A stretch of DNA of 44,044 nucleotides from Desulfobacteraceae bacterium (GTDB lineage: Bacteria; Desulfobacterota; DSM-4660; Desulfatiglandales; Desulfatiglandaceae), in contig QZIK01000058.1 of the NCBI GenBank assembly GCA_003599015.1, positions 1 through 44,044 of the forward strand, read 5' to 3'. Position 1 is the stretch's first letter; each line of letters starts with the position of its first letter. Below are positions 34,639-43,273 of this stretch, one piece after another. Made by a program: the position numbers and the translations under genes. The notes under the pieces were generated by a model. It worked only from the letters and a program-made list of their open reading frames with translations, searched no databases and was not told the origin of the DNA.

Positions 34639-35634
34639 ATGAAAAGAGCTGGTTTACTTGCATTGGTTTTTGTTATGTTGACTGCGGTCAATCTTCATGC
34701 GGATGGGCCAAAGGTAGTTGTAGCCACAGGCGGCATAGGTGGGGTTTATTACTATTACGGCACTCAGGTTGCCGAGATAATGAGCAAAAACAATGTTGCT
34801 TCCACAACCGCGATTCAAACCGCTGCATCCGTTGACAACATGATGCTGGTTCGGGACAAGACCGATCCGGCAAAAGGAACCTATTTCTTCGCAACCGTCC
34901 TTCCCGACACGGCATATTTTACCTTTACGGGAAAACATGAAAAATTTGCACAAAAACCCGCAAAAGCATGCATATTGTGGATGATGTATCCGAACTTTCT
35001 GCATATTGTAACAACCAACAAGTCTGGAATAACAAAGCTTTCCGATCTGACCGACAAAAGAGTTTCAACAGGTGCACCCGGTTCAGGAACTGAATTTACC
35101 GCCCTCAACCTGCTTGAGGCAGCCAAAATTGACCCCGCCAAATTCAAGAAATGGGAAAAACTTGGCGCAAAAGAATCGGATGAGGCACTTGCCAACGGAA
35201 CACTTGATGCGTACGTTTGGTCGGGCGGCCTGCCTACAGGCTCAATAGTGGAACTTTCCAACACCTTGAAAAGGAAAGGTATGAATCTATTTTTGGTTCC
35301 CCTTCCAGCAAGCGATCCAGGCGTGGCAGCTTTCATGAAGGCGTTCCCCGGGTTGACAGACGCAAAGGATATTCCAAAAGAGATCTACGGAACAGATGAA
35401 AACACCCCGACACTGGCCTTCTGGAATATGTTTGTATGCCCGGAGTCAACGCCGGCTGATCTTGCCTACAAGGCTACAAAGGTGCTTTTTGAAAATGTTC
35501 AAACACTTCACTCATCTGTGAAGGCGGCAAAGGATACCAACCCGGAGGCAACAGCCAAATTTGTAGGAAAGACAGCTATCCCCTTTCACCCGGGGGCAGT
35601 TAAGTATTTCAAGGAAAAGGGATTAGTAAAATAA
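34639..35634 (+). CDS. TAXI family TRAP transporter solute-binding protein
   Basis: The 331-residue protein has a signal peptide (1-22, ending 'NLHA') and the TAXI-type pattern: 'VVVATGGIGGVYYYYG' near the N terminus, 'LSDLTDKRVSTGAPGSGTE' in the middle and 'LDAYVWSGGLPTGSIVEL'. TAXI binding proteins work with fused DctQM permeases, which is exactly what follows. AAGGAGGG lies about 6 nt before the start. The substrate is unknown; known examples include glutamate and other acids. Confidence 0.93.
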   Translation: MKRAGLLALVFVMLTAVNLHADGPKVVVATGGIGGVYYYYGTQVAEIMSKNNVASTTAIQTAASVDNMMLVRDKTDPAKGTYFFATVLPDTAYFTFTGKHEKFAQKPAKACILWMMYPNFLHIVTTNKSGITKLSDLTDKRVSTGAPGSGTEFTALNLLEAAKIDPAKFKKWEKLGAKESDEALANGTLDAYVWSGGLPTGSIVELSNTLKRKGMNLFLVPLPASDPGVAAFMKAFPGLTDAKDIPKEIYGTDENTPTLAFWNMFVCPESTPADLAYKATKVLFENVQTLHSSVKAAKDTNPEATAKFVGKTAIPFHPGAVKYFKEKGLVK

Positions 35635-35641
35635 CTGAGTG

Positions 35642-36037
35642 ATGCTGAAAAAAGGGCTAATAGCATCAGTAGCGGTTCTGGCTCTTCTGGTGCTGATGTT
35701 CAGACCTGCCCTTCTTAAGACAGACACCCAGACTCGACTGCTGGCGCTTTTCCGCTGGCAGTCGGGAGAAATCAAATTTGTCAATTCAGTCACTCAACGG
35801 CCCGTAGTCATTCGATTCAATATCGGAAGCCGTTTTCACAATTTTTCTATCTTAACCGATGAAGCAACTGAAGAATATTACTCCCACGGCCTTTATGATT
35901 TAAAAAGAGCCGTTTCAAAAGATTCCACGATGACCTTGAAGTTTTGTTCCATGAAAGGCATCTCGGTCACTGTCGGTTTTTATAGAATTCATGTTCAGGA
36001 CGGCTGCCTTGAGGTATCTATCCTATGGAAAATATAA
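35642..36037 (+). CDS. DUF1850 protein of the TAXI TRAP operon
   Basis: A 131-residue protein (ATG at 35642; a GTG one codon earlier is the track start) with one N-terminal membrane or signal segment ('GLIASVAVLALLVLMF') and a small beta-rich domain ('EIKFVNSVTQRPVVIRF', 'HGLYDLKRA'). DUF1850 genes are regularly found between TAXI binding-protein and permease genes; their role in transport is not established. It starts 7 nt after the TAXI stop and overlaps the permease gene by 13 nt. Confidence 0.8.
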   Translation: MLKKGLIASVAVLALLVLMFRPALLKTDTQTRLLALFRWQSGEIKFVNSVTQRPVVIRFNIGSRFHNFSILTDEATEEYYSHGLYDLKRAVSKDSTMTLKFCSMKGISVTVGFYRIHVQDGCLEVSILWKI

Positions 36038-38091
36038 TCAAGAAACTTATAGCCGTCCTTGGGATTACAGGGGCCCTTTACCACCTGTATCTTGTCATTC
36101 ATCCTTATACTCCCCTTTCCAATTTTCACGTTTCAATTCTGGATCTTACGCAGATCCAAAGGGCTGCACACGTATTTCTTATAGCTACACTTGGCTATCT
36201 TGTAAGCCTTTTGAGATGGAAGAAAAGATCTATCGCCGGGGGAATACCGCTTGCCATAATGACGGGGTTTATCATCTTAGGATTTATCGGCCTTAATATT
36301 CCTTATTACCTTAAAACAATGGCCGTTGCAGTTTGGGCACTTGTAATTTTTCCTACTATTTTCCCATCTTTCCAAAAACCGGCAAGTCTGATATGCGCAA
36401 CTTTGAGTGCTCTACCTTTCCTTTATCTGCACATAACCTATGAAAAACTCATATACAGGGCGATCATGCCAGAGCCCTGGGATTTGATAATGTCTTTGAC
36501 GGAGATACTCCTTGTCCTGGGCGTCATATTTAGGCTGAGTGGACCTATCATGCCTAGTCTCGTAATGATATTTCTCCTCTACAATCTTTATGGTAACCAT
36601 ATACCAGGACTATTCTCCAACCCCGGATTTGATCTGGATATGCTGCTGGGAAAGCTTTACTGTGAAACTGAAGCAGGCATTTTCGGGTCCATTACTGGCG
36701 TTTCCCTCAAGTATCTAGTATATTTTACGATCCTTGGTGCAATCGTCACCAGGCTGAATTTTGGAAAAATCATAGCCAACATAGCGCTTCTTTTCGTAGG
36801 CAGAAGCCCTGCCTCACCGGGAAGAGCGTGTTCTGTTATGGCAGTGCTCATGGGCATGTTTTCCGGATCAGGGGCTGCAGATACTCAATTCGTCGCAACA
36901 CTAACTAAGCCTCTTTTTGAAAAGGTTGGTTATGAAAAGCTGGTGGCCGCAGGAGTAATTGCAACTGTGGGATCAATAGCTTACATCACCCCGCCTGTGA
37001 TGGGGTCCATTTCTTTTATCATGGTGGAACTCCTCTCAATTCCCTACTCGCATATTATAGCAATGGCCATTACACCCATGCTTTTATATTTATTCTCCAT
37101 CGTTACATATAACGAGTTGTACGTACGAAAGGAAAAACTACTCCAATTAGAAATTTCTTCCCTTATTGATTTTTCTTATTTCAAACGATACTGTTATGTA
37201 TTTATTCCTATAGTGATCATAATTATTATGATTTACAGAGGTTACAGCATCAACATTACTGTAACCGTAGCATCGCTTTTATTTGTTGTATTTGCTTTTG
37301 TTGATCCAAGCATACGCCCACCATTTGGAAACCTCTTGAAGGCGCTGGAAGAAGGCGTCACAGGCCTGCTTCCTATAGCCAGTGCTGTGATCGCCGCCAA
37401 TATGATCATGTCCATGATGGTTATGAGTGGTCTGGCCTCCAAGTTTTCTATCTTTTTAATGGAAATAAGCGGAAGCAGCATACTTTTGGCAACCCTCTTT
37501 ACCGGCGTCTTCAGCCTCATACTGGGAATGGGCGTACCGCCCATAGCAACCTATGTCCTGACCTCAGCCTTGACTGCTCCCACCATACAGAAACTGGCTA
37601 TCATAAACGGTATTCCTGAGGAAGCAGCTCTGCTCGCGACACATATGTTTCTATTTTATTTTGCTGTGTTGGCGGAGGTTACCCCGCCGGTCGCCCTTTC
37701 CGCTTATGCAGCTAGCGCTGTGCTGGGTACGGACCCCATAAGAACCGGGGTATTTGCGGCACGCGTCGCCCTTCCCAAATATTTCATAGGGATTACCTTC
37801 ATCCTTTCCATGAGCGGCACAGGCCTTCTTATACTTCCGGTTCTTCAGACAATGCAGGGGCTGGAGGCATTCGCCTACATCTTTGTCAGGATAATTTTTT
37901 CAATCATTGCTGTTTTCAATCTCAATGTGGCCGTAGTGGGTTTTTTCAGAAAGAGGTTCTCCGCTATAGAAAGGTTTTTAGTTGGGATCTGCGCAGTATC
38001 GCTCTTTTATCCGGATATAAAGGCAAATATAGTTGCAGCCATATTGAGTTTAATTATACTGACCAAGAAATGGATAGAAACTAAATCTTAG
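36025..38091 (+). CDS. TRAP transporter fused permease (DctQM fusion)
   Basis: The 688-residue membrane protein joins a DctQ-like N-terminal part (about four helices, to residue 160) to a DctM-like part with 'VLMGMFSGSGAADTQFVATL', 'AYITPPVMGSISFIMVELL' and 'LGMGVPPIATYVLTSAL'. This is the usual permease of TAXI systems. Four more hydrophobic segments follow at the C terminus, as in fused TRAP permeases. The gene overlaps the DUF1850 gene by 13 nt. Confidence 0.94.
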   Translation: MENIIKKLIAVLGITGALYHLYLVIHPYTPLSNFHVSILDLTQIQRAAHVFLIATLGYLVSLLRWKKRSIAGGIPLAIMTGFIILGFIGLNIPYYLKTMAVAVWALVIFPTIFPSFQKPASLICATLSALPFLYLHITYEKLIYRAIMPEPWDLIMSLTEILLVLGVIFRLSGPIMPSLVMIFLLYNLYGNHIPGLFSNPGFDLDMLLGKLYCETEAGIFGSITGVSLKYLVYFTILGAIVTRLNFGKIIANIALLFVGRSPASPGRACSVMAVLMGMFSGSGAADTQFVATLTKPLFEKVGYEKLVAAGVIATVGSIAYITPPVMGSISFIMVELLSIPYSHIIAMAITPMLLYLFSIVTYNELYVRKEKLLQLEISSLIDFSYFKRYCYVFIPIVIIIIMIYRGYSINITVTVASLLFVVFAFVDPSIRPPFGNLLKALEEGVTGLLPIASAVIAANMIMSMMVMSGLASKFSIFLMEISGSSILLATLFTGVFSLILGMGVPPIATYVLTSALTAPTIQKLAIINGIPEEAALLATHMFLFYFAVLAEVTPPVALSAYAASAVLGTDPIRTGVFAARVALPKYFIGITFILSMSGTGLLILPVLQTMQGLEAFAYIFVRIIFSIIAVFNLNVAVVGFFRKRFSAIERFLVGICAVSLFYPDIKANIVAAILSLIILTKKWIETKS

Positions 38092-38103
38092 TAAAAATAG
38101 CAC

Positions 38104-38152
38104 CTTTAAAATGCCAGGATGTGTCAAATAATTAACCATTTGATTTTTAAAG
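38104..38152 (+). terminator. nested AT-rich inverted repeats after the permease gene
   Basis: CTTTAAAA (38104-38111) pairs with TTTTAAAG (38145-38152), and inside it CAAAT pairs with ATTTG. It may end the TAXI operon transcript, but the stems are AT-only and there is no clear T tract. Confidence 0.25.
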
Positions 38153-38182
38153 ATATAAACTATTTTGAAAGAGGTAAAAATT

Positions 38183-38695
38183 ATGAGAAGCTGTTTAATA
38201 GTTTTAAAATTTGCCTTTGCACTGTTGATATTGGCTCTTCCCGTGATGGCAGGAGCATTTGATTACAAGAGCTGGGTCCCTCTCCTGCCTGCCGAACTTG
38301 GCGGCCTGAAAAAAATTGGGAAACACGAAGGGATGAACATGGAAATGAATAATGAAAAGTGGGCTACCCTGACCCAGACTTACGGAGATGAGAACACTGA
38401 TAAAGAGATATCCATAACCATTGTCTGCGGCACAATGGCTCCGCAGATGCAGCAGTTCAAATCCATCCCTAAGATGAAGATGGAAACAGATGATCAGATC
38501 ATGACAAACATATCCGTGGCCGGTCGCGAAGGCTTTCTTATTTTTGATAAAAATGAAAAAAGCGGCTATCTCATGATTCCACTTGGCAATCAAATGCTTA
38601 TCACCCTGGAAACTGAAAACGCAGCAGATCAGGACAAGTTGACCGCCATAGCCACCGAACTGCCTCTTGATAAATTTAAATGTGGGGAAAAATAG
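38183..38695 (+). CDS. small exported protein of unknown function
   Basis: I do not recognise this family. With the ATG at 38183 (MRSCLI..., AGAGG upstream) it has 170 residues. Residues 1-25 form a signal peptide ending 'PVMAGA'. The mature part is a soluble alpha/beta domain ('SWVPLLPAELGGLKK', 'ISITIVCGTMAPQMQQF', 'GREGFLIFDKNEKSGYL') that looks like a periplasmic protein. Its stop codon abuts that of the convergent MFS gene with no base between. Confidence 0.7.
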   Translation: MRSCLIVLKFAFALLILALPVMAGAFDYKSWVPLLPAELGGLKKIGKHEGMNMEMNNEKWATLTQTYGDENTDKEISITIVCGTMAPQMQQFKSIPKMKMETDDQIMTNISVAGREGFLIFDKNEKSGYLMIPLGNQMLITLETENAADQDKLTAIATELPLDKFKCGEK

Positions 38696-40027
38696 TCATC
38701 CCTGACTCTGGCGGCATCTCGTGTCCCTGCTGAAAGACACAAGAAGGGATGAAGAGGCTGAGAAGACTATCATCAGCATAAACCCTATTCTATATGCTTC
38801 AAGGGGATAGATTCTTATCCCTTCTGCCATATCACCGTTCCAGTAAAGGTCCAGAATCCATCCCAGAAGTGGCTGAAGGATCATGGGACCCAGCATTACA
38901 CCCATATTGCACACACCTGAGACTGTTCCTGCCAGATGAGGAGGCACAGATTCCTTAATGAAGGCAAAGCCTATGATCATTACACTGGATGAAAAGCCTG
39001 TCGCCGCGATAAAGAGAACAAGAAGCCAGACGGAGAGACCCGGGATATAAAGGACTATGATCCAGCATATACAGGCAGCCGTTGATCCCAGAACATAGAT
39101 TGGTTTTCTTCTTCCAACCCTGTCGGAAATCCACCCCGCCAAGGGCCCGCCTAATGCCCAGGCAACCAGAAGTATAGAAGCAACAGCAGAGCTTTCCACA
39201 CTGGAAAGACCGTAATGTGTGCTTAAAAACGGAACCCCCCATAGTCCAGAGAAGGCCATTATAGGTCCTACGATTCCGCTGGGAGCCAGGGAGAGTATCC
39301 ATGTATTAGGATAGCGCAAGACCTTCCCGACCCCCGCAAATACCCCTGCCAGGCTGAGGAAAGCAGCCTCTCCGAATTGGGAAGAAAAGCTTCTATAACC
39401 TCTCTCGGAAGGGTCGTCCCTCACCACAAACCATATAGCCAGGCCAAGGAAAAAGGTGACTGCAGCCGTAAAAAGCATCACCGGCCTCCACCCAAAGACA
39501 TCCACCATGATCCTCAAGGGAACACCTGCCGATATAGCTCCGGCCAGTCCGCAAAGAAGAAGCATTCCGCTCAACATCGCGTAGCGATGGGAAGGAAACC
39601 AGCCGTTTGAAAGCTTCAAGATTGCGACAAAGGCGACTGCCGAAGCAGCTCCTATAAGGAGCCTCCCCAGCCCGGCCGAGGCAAGGTTGGGGGCTGATGC
39701 AAAAAGGGCTGTACCAAGCGCTGCAACCATGCTCCCTGTTGTCAGAAGCCTCCTGGGGCCCCAGTGGTCTGCCAGTATGCCCGTGGGAATCTGCATGACC
39801 ACATATGAGTAAAAATAAAATGCCGACAGATTACCAAGAGCGGCAGCTGTAATTCCGAGATCCTTCATGAGTTCAGTGGTCATTACAGCCGGCGCTATCC
39901 TGAGATAGAATCCTATTAGATAGAAAAGTGCCCCTAAACCCCAAACCGAAAGTGAGAGCCCGGCAGCAGGAAAACGATCACTAGATCTTTCCGGTATCGC
40001 TTTGGGATCGAGCAAACCCATAGGCAT
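38696..40027 (-). CDS. MFS transporter
   Basis: This 443-residue protein has 12 membrane helices and the major-facilitator loop motif 'GILADHWGPRRLL' between helices 2 and 3, repeated as 'GWISDRVGRRKPI' in the second half. It is a secondary transporter, probably of an organic anion, with the substrate unknown. The ATG at 40027 has AAAGGA 8 nt upstream and lies inside the end of the 149-aa gene (47-nt overlap). Confidence 0.92.
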   Translation of the reverse strand: MPMGLLDPKAIPERSSDRFPAAGLSLSVWGLGALFYLIGFYLRIAPAVMTTELMKDLGITAAALGNLSAFYFYSYVVMQIPTGILADHWGPRRLLTTGSMVAALGTALFASAPNLASAGLGRLLIGAASAVAFVAILKLSNGWFPSHRYAMLSGMLLLCGLAGAISAGVPLRIMVDVFGWRPVMLFTAAVTFFLGLAIWFVVRDDPSERGYRSFSSQFGEAAFLSLAGVFAGVGKVLRYPNTWILSLAPSGIVGPIMAFSGLWGVPFLSTHYGLSSVESSAVASILLVAWALGGPLAGWISDRVGRRKPIYVLGSTAACICWIIVLYIPGLSVWLLVLFIAATGFSSSVMIIGFAFIKESVPPHLAGTVSGVCNMGVMLGPMILQPLLGWILDLYWNGDMAEGIRIYPLEAYRIGFMLMIVFSASSSLLVSFSRDTRCRQSQG

Positions 40028-40430
40028 CCCATATCCTTTCTTTTAGGTAACTGATTAATGCATGATCGTATTCCGTCACATGAAAACAGTAGCCGTCTTC
40101 ACCAAGGAGCCCTTTCGGCACCACCTCCCCTTTTTCCATGGGATCGGCAATCATCTGCTCGTAGAAGCAAACGGAAAGCCAACGCTCAGAAGGATCTTCC
40201 ACTATATCCACAAGGGCAAAAAGCATAGAGTCCTCTGGTCCTGTATTTCTAAATCCTGCTCTCATGGAATATGATACGCCGGGCCTGGGATGAAACCGTA
40301 AAACCACATCTTCCATAGCCTCAAGGGTATGCCTCAAGGAAGCAAAGGCTGCCTTGACTGCTCCCGGGTCATTGTCCCATCCCTCAAGCAAAAGAGACAG
40401 CTCCCTGAGCTCATCTTGTGTCCCCCACAC
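39981..40430 (-). CDS. 149-aa protein of unknown function between tex and an MFS gene
   Basis: The track shows a 201-residue ORF from 40586, but its first 52 residues overlap tex and have no ribosome site. The GTG at 40430 has an excellent GGAAGGAGGT 6 nt upstream and begins 4 bp after the tex stop, so it is the better start. The product is acidic and soluble ('ELSLLLEGWDNDPGAVKAAF', 'FALVDIVEDPSERWLSVCFY', 'CFHVTEYDHALISYLKERI'). I do not recognise a family. It is probably co-transcribed with tex and the MFS gene. Confidence 0.75.
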   Translation of the reverse strand: MWGTQDELRELSLLLEGWDNDPGAVKAAFASLRHTLEAMEDVVLRFHPRPGVSYSMRAGFRNTGPEDSMLFALVDIVEDPSERWLSVCFYEQMIADPMEKGEVVPKGLLGEDGYCFHVTEYDHALISYLKERIWDAYGFARSQSDTGKI

Positions 40431-40434
40431 GGGC

Positions 40435-42714
40435 CTACCTCCTTCCCCTGTCCTCTGGAGATCTTCCGGGTGAGCCGGCGAGAAGCTCCTTGAACGGATT
40501 ATTGAAACGTCCCTTTGTTCTGTTCTTGTCGGATGTGTTTCCCGATTGCGGCAAGCTGTCTTCCTTTTTTCTTGAAACCGCATCATTTGACTTCATTGAA
40601 AGAGATACGCGTCTTCTTTCCAGATCCACACTAAGCACCTTCACCTTCACCCTTTGTTGAACTTTGACTATTTCGGTGGGATCTTTTACAAACCGATCGG
40701 CAAGTTCACTGATGTGCACCAGTCCGTCCTGGTGCACTCCTACATCCACAAAGGCTCCAAAGGCGGTCACGTTTGTAACGACACCATGAATCAACATGCC
40801 GGCCTCCAAGTCTTCGATCTTTTCAACCCCTTCTGTAAACTCAGTCTTTTCAAACCTTGTCCTGGGGTCGCGCCCAGGCTTTGCCAGTTCATTTATTATG
40901 TCATCAAGGGTCGGCATTCCTACTGTATCACTAATATAGCGTTCCTTCCGAATAGCCTTTCTGAGCTCTGCACTTCTTATGAGATCCCCTACTGTGCATT
41001 CCAGATCTCTCGCCATTGCCTCCACAACGGAATAGCTCTCAGGATGAACCGCGCTTTCATCAAGTGGATTAACAGCCCCCCTGACTCGCAAAAATCCGGC
41101 CGCCTGCTCAAATGTCTTTGCACCCATGCGCGGTACACGCTTCAAATCCTCGCGGGACTTAAAAGATCCATTTTCATCTCTATAGACCACAATGTTTCGC
41201 GCCAGTTGCGGTCCGAGGCCGGACACATAAGAGAGAAGCTGCCTGCTTGCCGTATTTACATCCACTCCCACAGCATTAACACAGCTTATTACCACGTCAT
41301 CAAGGCTCTTTTTAAGGGCCTTTTGATCCACGTCATGTTGATACTGGCCAATCCCTATGGCCTTTGGCTCAATCTTTACGAGTTCAGCCAGCGGATCAAT
41401 CAGTCGCCTCCCGATAGATACCGCACCTCTCACTGTCAAGTCATAATCAGGGAACTCCTCCCGGCCAGCCTCCGAGGCAGAGTAGACCGATGCCCCGCTT
41501 TCATTGACCATGATAATTAAAATTTTACAATCCAGAGAAAGACCTCTCAGGAAATTCTCTGTCTCCCGCCCACCTGTCCCGTTGCCCACAGCAATCGCCT
41601 CGATCCCGAAGCGTGCGCAAAGATTCCTGACAACATTACCCGCATCTTCCCTCGCCCTGTCTGAAAGCAGTGGATATATCGTTTCATTGTGGAGGAGTTT
41701 GCCCTGGGGGTTAAGACAAACCAATTTGCATCCGGTCCTAAAACCCGGATCTATGCCCATGACCCTGCGCTCACCCAACGGCGGGGAAAGCAAAAGCTGA
41801 CGCAGGTTGGAAGCAAAGACGGAAATTGCCTCCTGGTCGGCCCTCTTTTTGGTTTCTGTACGGATCTCCGTCTCCATGGAGCCGGCAAGAAGCCTCCTGT
41901 AAGCATCTTCCACCGCCATGCTCACCTGCCCTTCAGCAGGCATATCTTTTCTTACAAACAAAGCATCGATAAGGGATATAGCCTTATCCTCCGGAGGAGC
42001 GATCTTCAAGGTGAGTATTCCCTCCTTCTCTCCCCTTCTCATTGCCAGGATCCGGTGGGAAGGCGCCTTTGAAACAGGTTCCTGCCAGTCAAAGTAATCA
42101 CGGTATTTCGCACCCTCCGCCTCCTTGCCTTCAACAACCTTGCAGATGAAGACGCCTTCTTCTCCAAAAAGCCTTCGAAGGCCGGCCCTTGCCTCCTGGT
42201 GTTCGCTGATCCTCTCGGCAATGATGTCTCTGGCTCCTGCCAGTGCATCCTGCAGGTTCAGTACCCCTTTCTCAGGGTTTATAAAAAGTCCTGCATCGTT
42301 TTCAAGATTAAGGGATTCATAGTTCATAATCCTGTCAGCCAGCGGTTCAAGCCCCTTTTCTTTTGCAACGGTAGCCCTGGTTCTTCTCTTGGGTCTGAAA
42401 GGCAGATATATATCTTCCAGGTGCGACATGGAGGAGGCTTCAAGCACCTTTTTTTCCAGTTCGACATCCAGCACGCCCTGATCCTTGAGAGACTTCAGGA
42501 TAACCTCGCGTCTTTTATCCAGCTCATCAAGCTGCTCCATCCTGTCGCGGATTGAAGCTATAGCTACTTCGTCGAGGCCCCCAGTATGCTCCTTCCTGTA
42601 GCGGGCAATAAAAGGCACTGTTGCTCCCTCCATCAGGAGTCTGGATGCGGCATCAACCTTTTCCTGCCCGACAGAAAGCTCCAGGGCTATAATCTCTATG
42701 TGTTTTGGGTTCAT
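40435..42714 (-). CDS. tex: Tex family RNA-binding transcriptional accessory protein
   Basis: The 759-residue protein shows the full Tex layout: helical N terminus ('ATVPFIARYRKEHTGGLDE'), YqgF/RNase H-like domain ('VMGIDPGFRTGCKLVCL'), helix-hairpin-helix region ('LSYVSGLGPQLARNIVVYR' and 'VPRMGAKTFEQAAGFLRV'), and a C-terminal S1 domain ('GVVTNVTAFGAFVDVGVHQDGLVHIS'). Tex proteins bind nucleic acids and affect transcription and stress tolerance in several bacteria. The C terminus carries a basic tail. GGAGGA lies 6 nt before the ATG. Confidence 0.97.
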   Translation of the reverse strand: MNPKHIEIIALELSVGQEKVDAASRLLMEGATVPFIARYRKEHTGGLDEVAIASIRDRMEQLDELDKRREVILKSLKDQGVLDVELEKKVLEASSMSHLEDIYLPFRPKRRTRATVAKEKGLEPLADRIMNYESLNLENDAGLFINPEKGVLNLQDALAGARDIIAERISEHQEARAGLRRLFGEEGVFICKVVEGKEAEGAKYRDYFDWQEPVSKAPSHRILAMRRGEKEGILTLKIAPPEDKAISLIDALFVRKDMPAEGQVSMAVEDAYRRLLAGSMETEIRTETKKRADQEAISVFASNLRQLLLSPPLGERRVMGIDPGFRTGCKLVCLNPQGKLLHNETIYPLLSDRAREDAGNVVRNLCARFGIEAIAVGNGTGGRETENFLRGLSLDCKILIIMVNESGASVYSASEAGREEFPDYDLTVRGAVSIGRRLIDPLAELVKIEPKAIGIGQYQHDVDQKALKKSLDDVVISCVNAVGVDVNTASRQLLSYVSGLGPQLARNIVVYRDENGSFKSREDLKRVPRMGAKTFEQAAGFLRVRGAVNPLDESAVHPESYSVVEAMARDLECTVGDLIRSAELRKAIRKERYISDTVGMPTLDDIINELAKPGRDPRTRFEKTEFTEGVEKIEDLEAGMLIHGVVTNVTAFGAFVDVGVHQDGLVHISELADRFVKDPTEIVKVQQRVKVKVLSVDLERRRVSLSMKSNDAVSRKKEDSLPQSGNTSDKNRTKGRFNNPFKELLAGSPGRSPEDRGRR

Positions 42715-42850
42715 CAGTTCCTCCGAAGAACAAACAAGATCCCGATCCCGTCACAGATAGAAAAGGGTCTTTCTGGCACGGTTTTCCCTATAGTGGCAAT
42801 ATGTAATAAAACCTTATCTTGGAAATAGAATAGGCAGGTTTAAATCCAAA

Positions 42851-42916
42851 GGGGGAGGCTCCGGTTCGCCAAGTAAATTAATCGGGAGTAGGGCAGAAGA
42901 CCTCCCCCAGGGGGAG
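42851..42916 (-). promoter_or_regulatory. three-segment GC-rich element in the hup-tex spacer
   Basis: On the minus strand, downstream of hup, the segments are CTCCCCC (42916-42910), GGGGGAGG (42908-42901) and CCTCCCCC (42858-42851). The middle one can pair with either neighbour. Pairing with the third gives an 8-bp stem followed by TTTGGATTT. It may be a terminator for hup or an attenuator-like element ahead of tex. Confidence 0.35.
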
Positions 42917-42934
42917 TTATCCTGTTAGTCTTTT

Positions 42935-43201
42935 TTACTTGACGGCATCCCTCAGGGCCTTACCCGGGACAAACTTGGGAACTTTCTTCGCCTTGATCTT
43001 GATCTCTGCTCCGGTCTTGGGATTTCTTCCTGTTCTAGCCTTCCTCTTATCCACCTTAAAGGTTCCGAAACCTACCAGGGTTACGGATCCCTTCTTGAGT
43101 GCGCCCTTGACAGTGTCAATAACGCAATCAACAGCTGCCTGCGCAGCCTTTTTGGTCCCAACAACTTTAGCCACCTCATTAACCAGATCACTCTTGTTCA
43201 T
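42935..43201 (-). CDS. hup: HU-family DNA-binding protein
   Basis: The 88-residue protein is a standard HU/IHF monomer: 'MNKSDLVNEVAK' helical start, 'VTLVGFGTFKV' and the DNA-binding arm 'RKARTGRNPKTGAEIKI'. It bends and compacts DNA as a dimer. AAAGGAG lies 7 nt before the ATG. It follows thrC by 72 bp on the same strand. Confidence 0.96.
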   Translation of the reverse strand: MNKSDLVNEVAKVVGTKKAAQAAVDCVIDTVKGALKKGSVTLVGFGTFKVDKRKARTGRNPKTGAEIKIKAKKVPKFVPGKALRDAVK

Positions 43202-43273
43202 AGCCTACTCCTTTCTCCAATAAAGTGGTTTTTGGTTATGAACATGAGCAACTAGCATAGCTTTTTTCATTTT

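Noticed and set aside
42851-42908. tRNA or small stable RNA, suggested by the 8-bp outer stem and GGTTCGCC
   Set aside because: No anticodon arm, D arm or CCA-side geometry of a tRNA, and no match to 4.5S or 6S RNA features; kept only as a possible terminator or attenuator.
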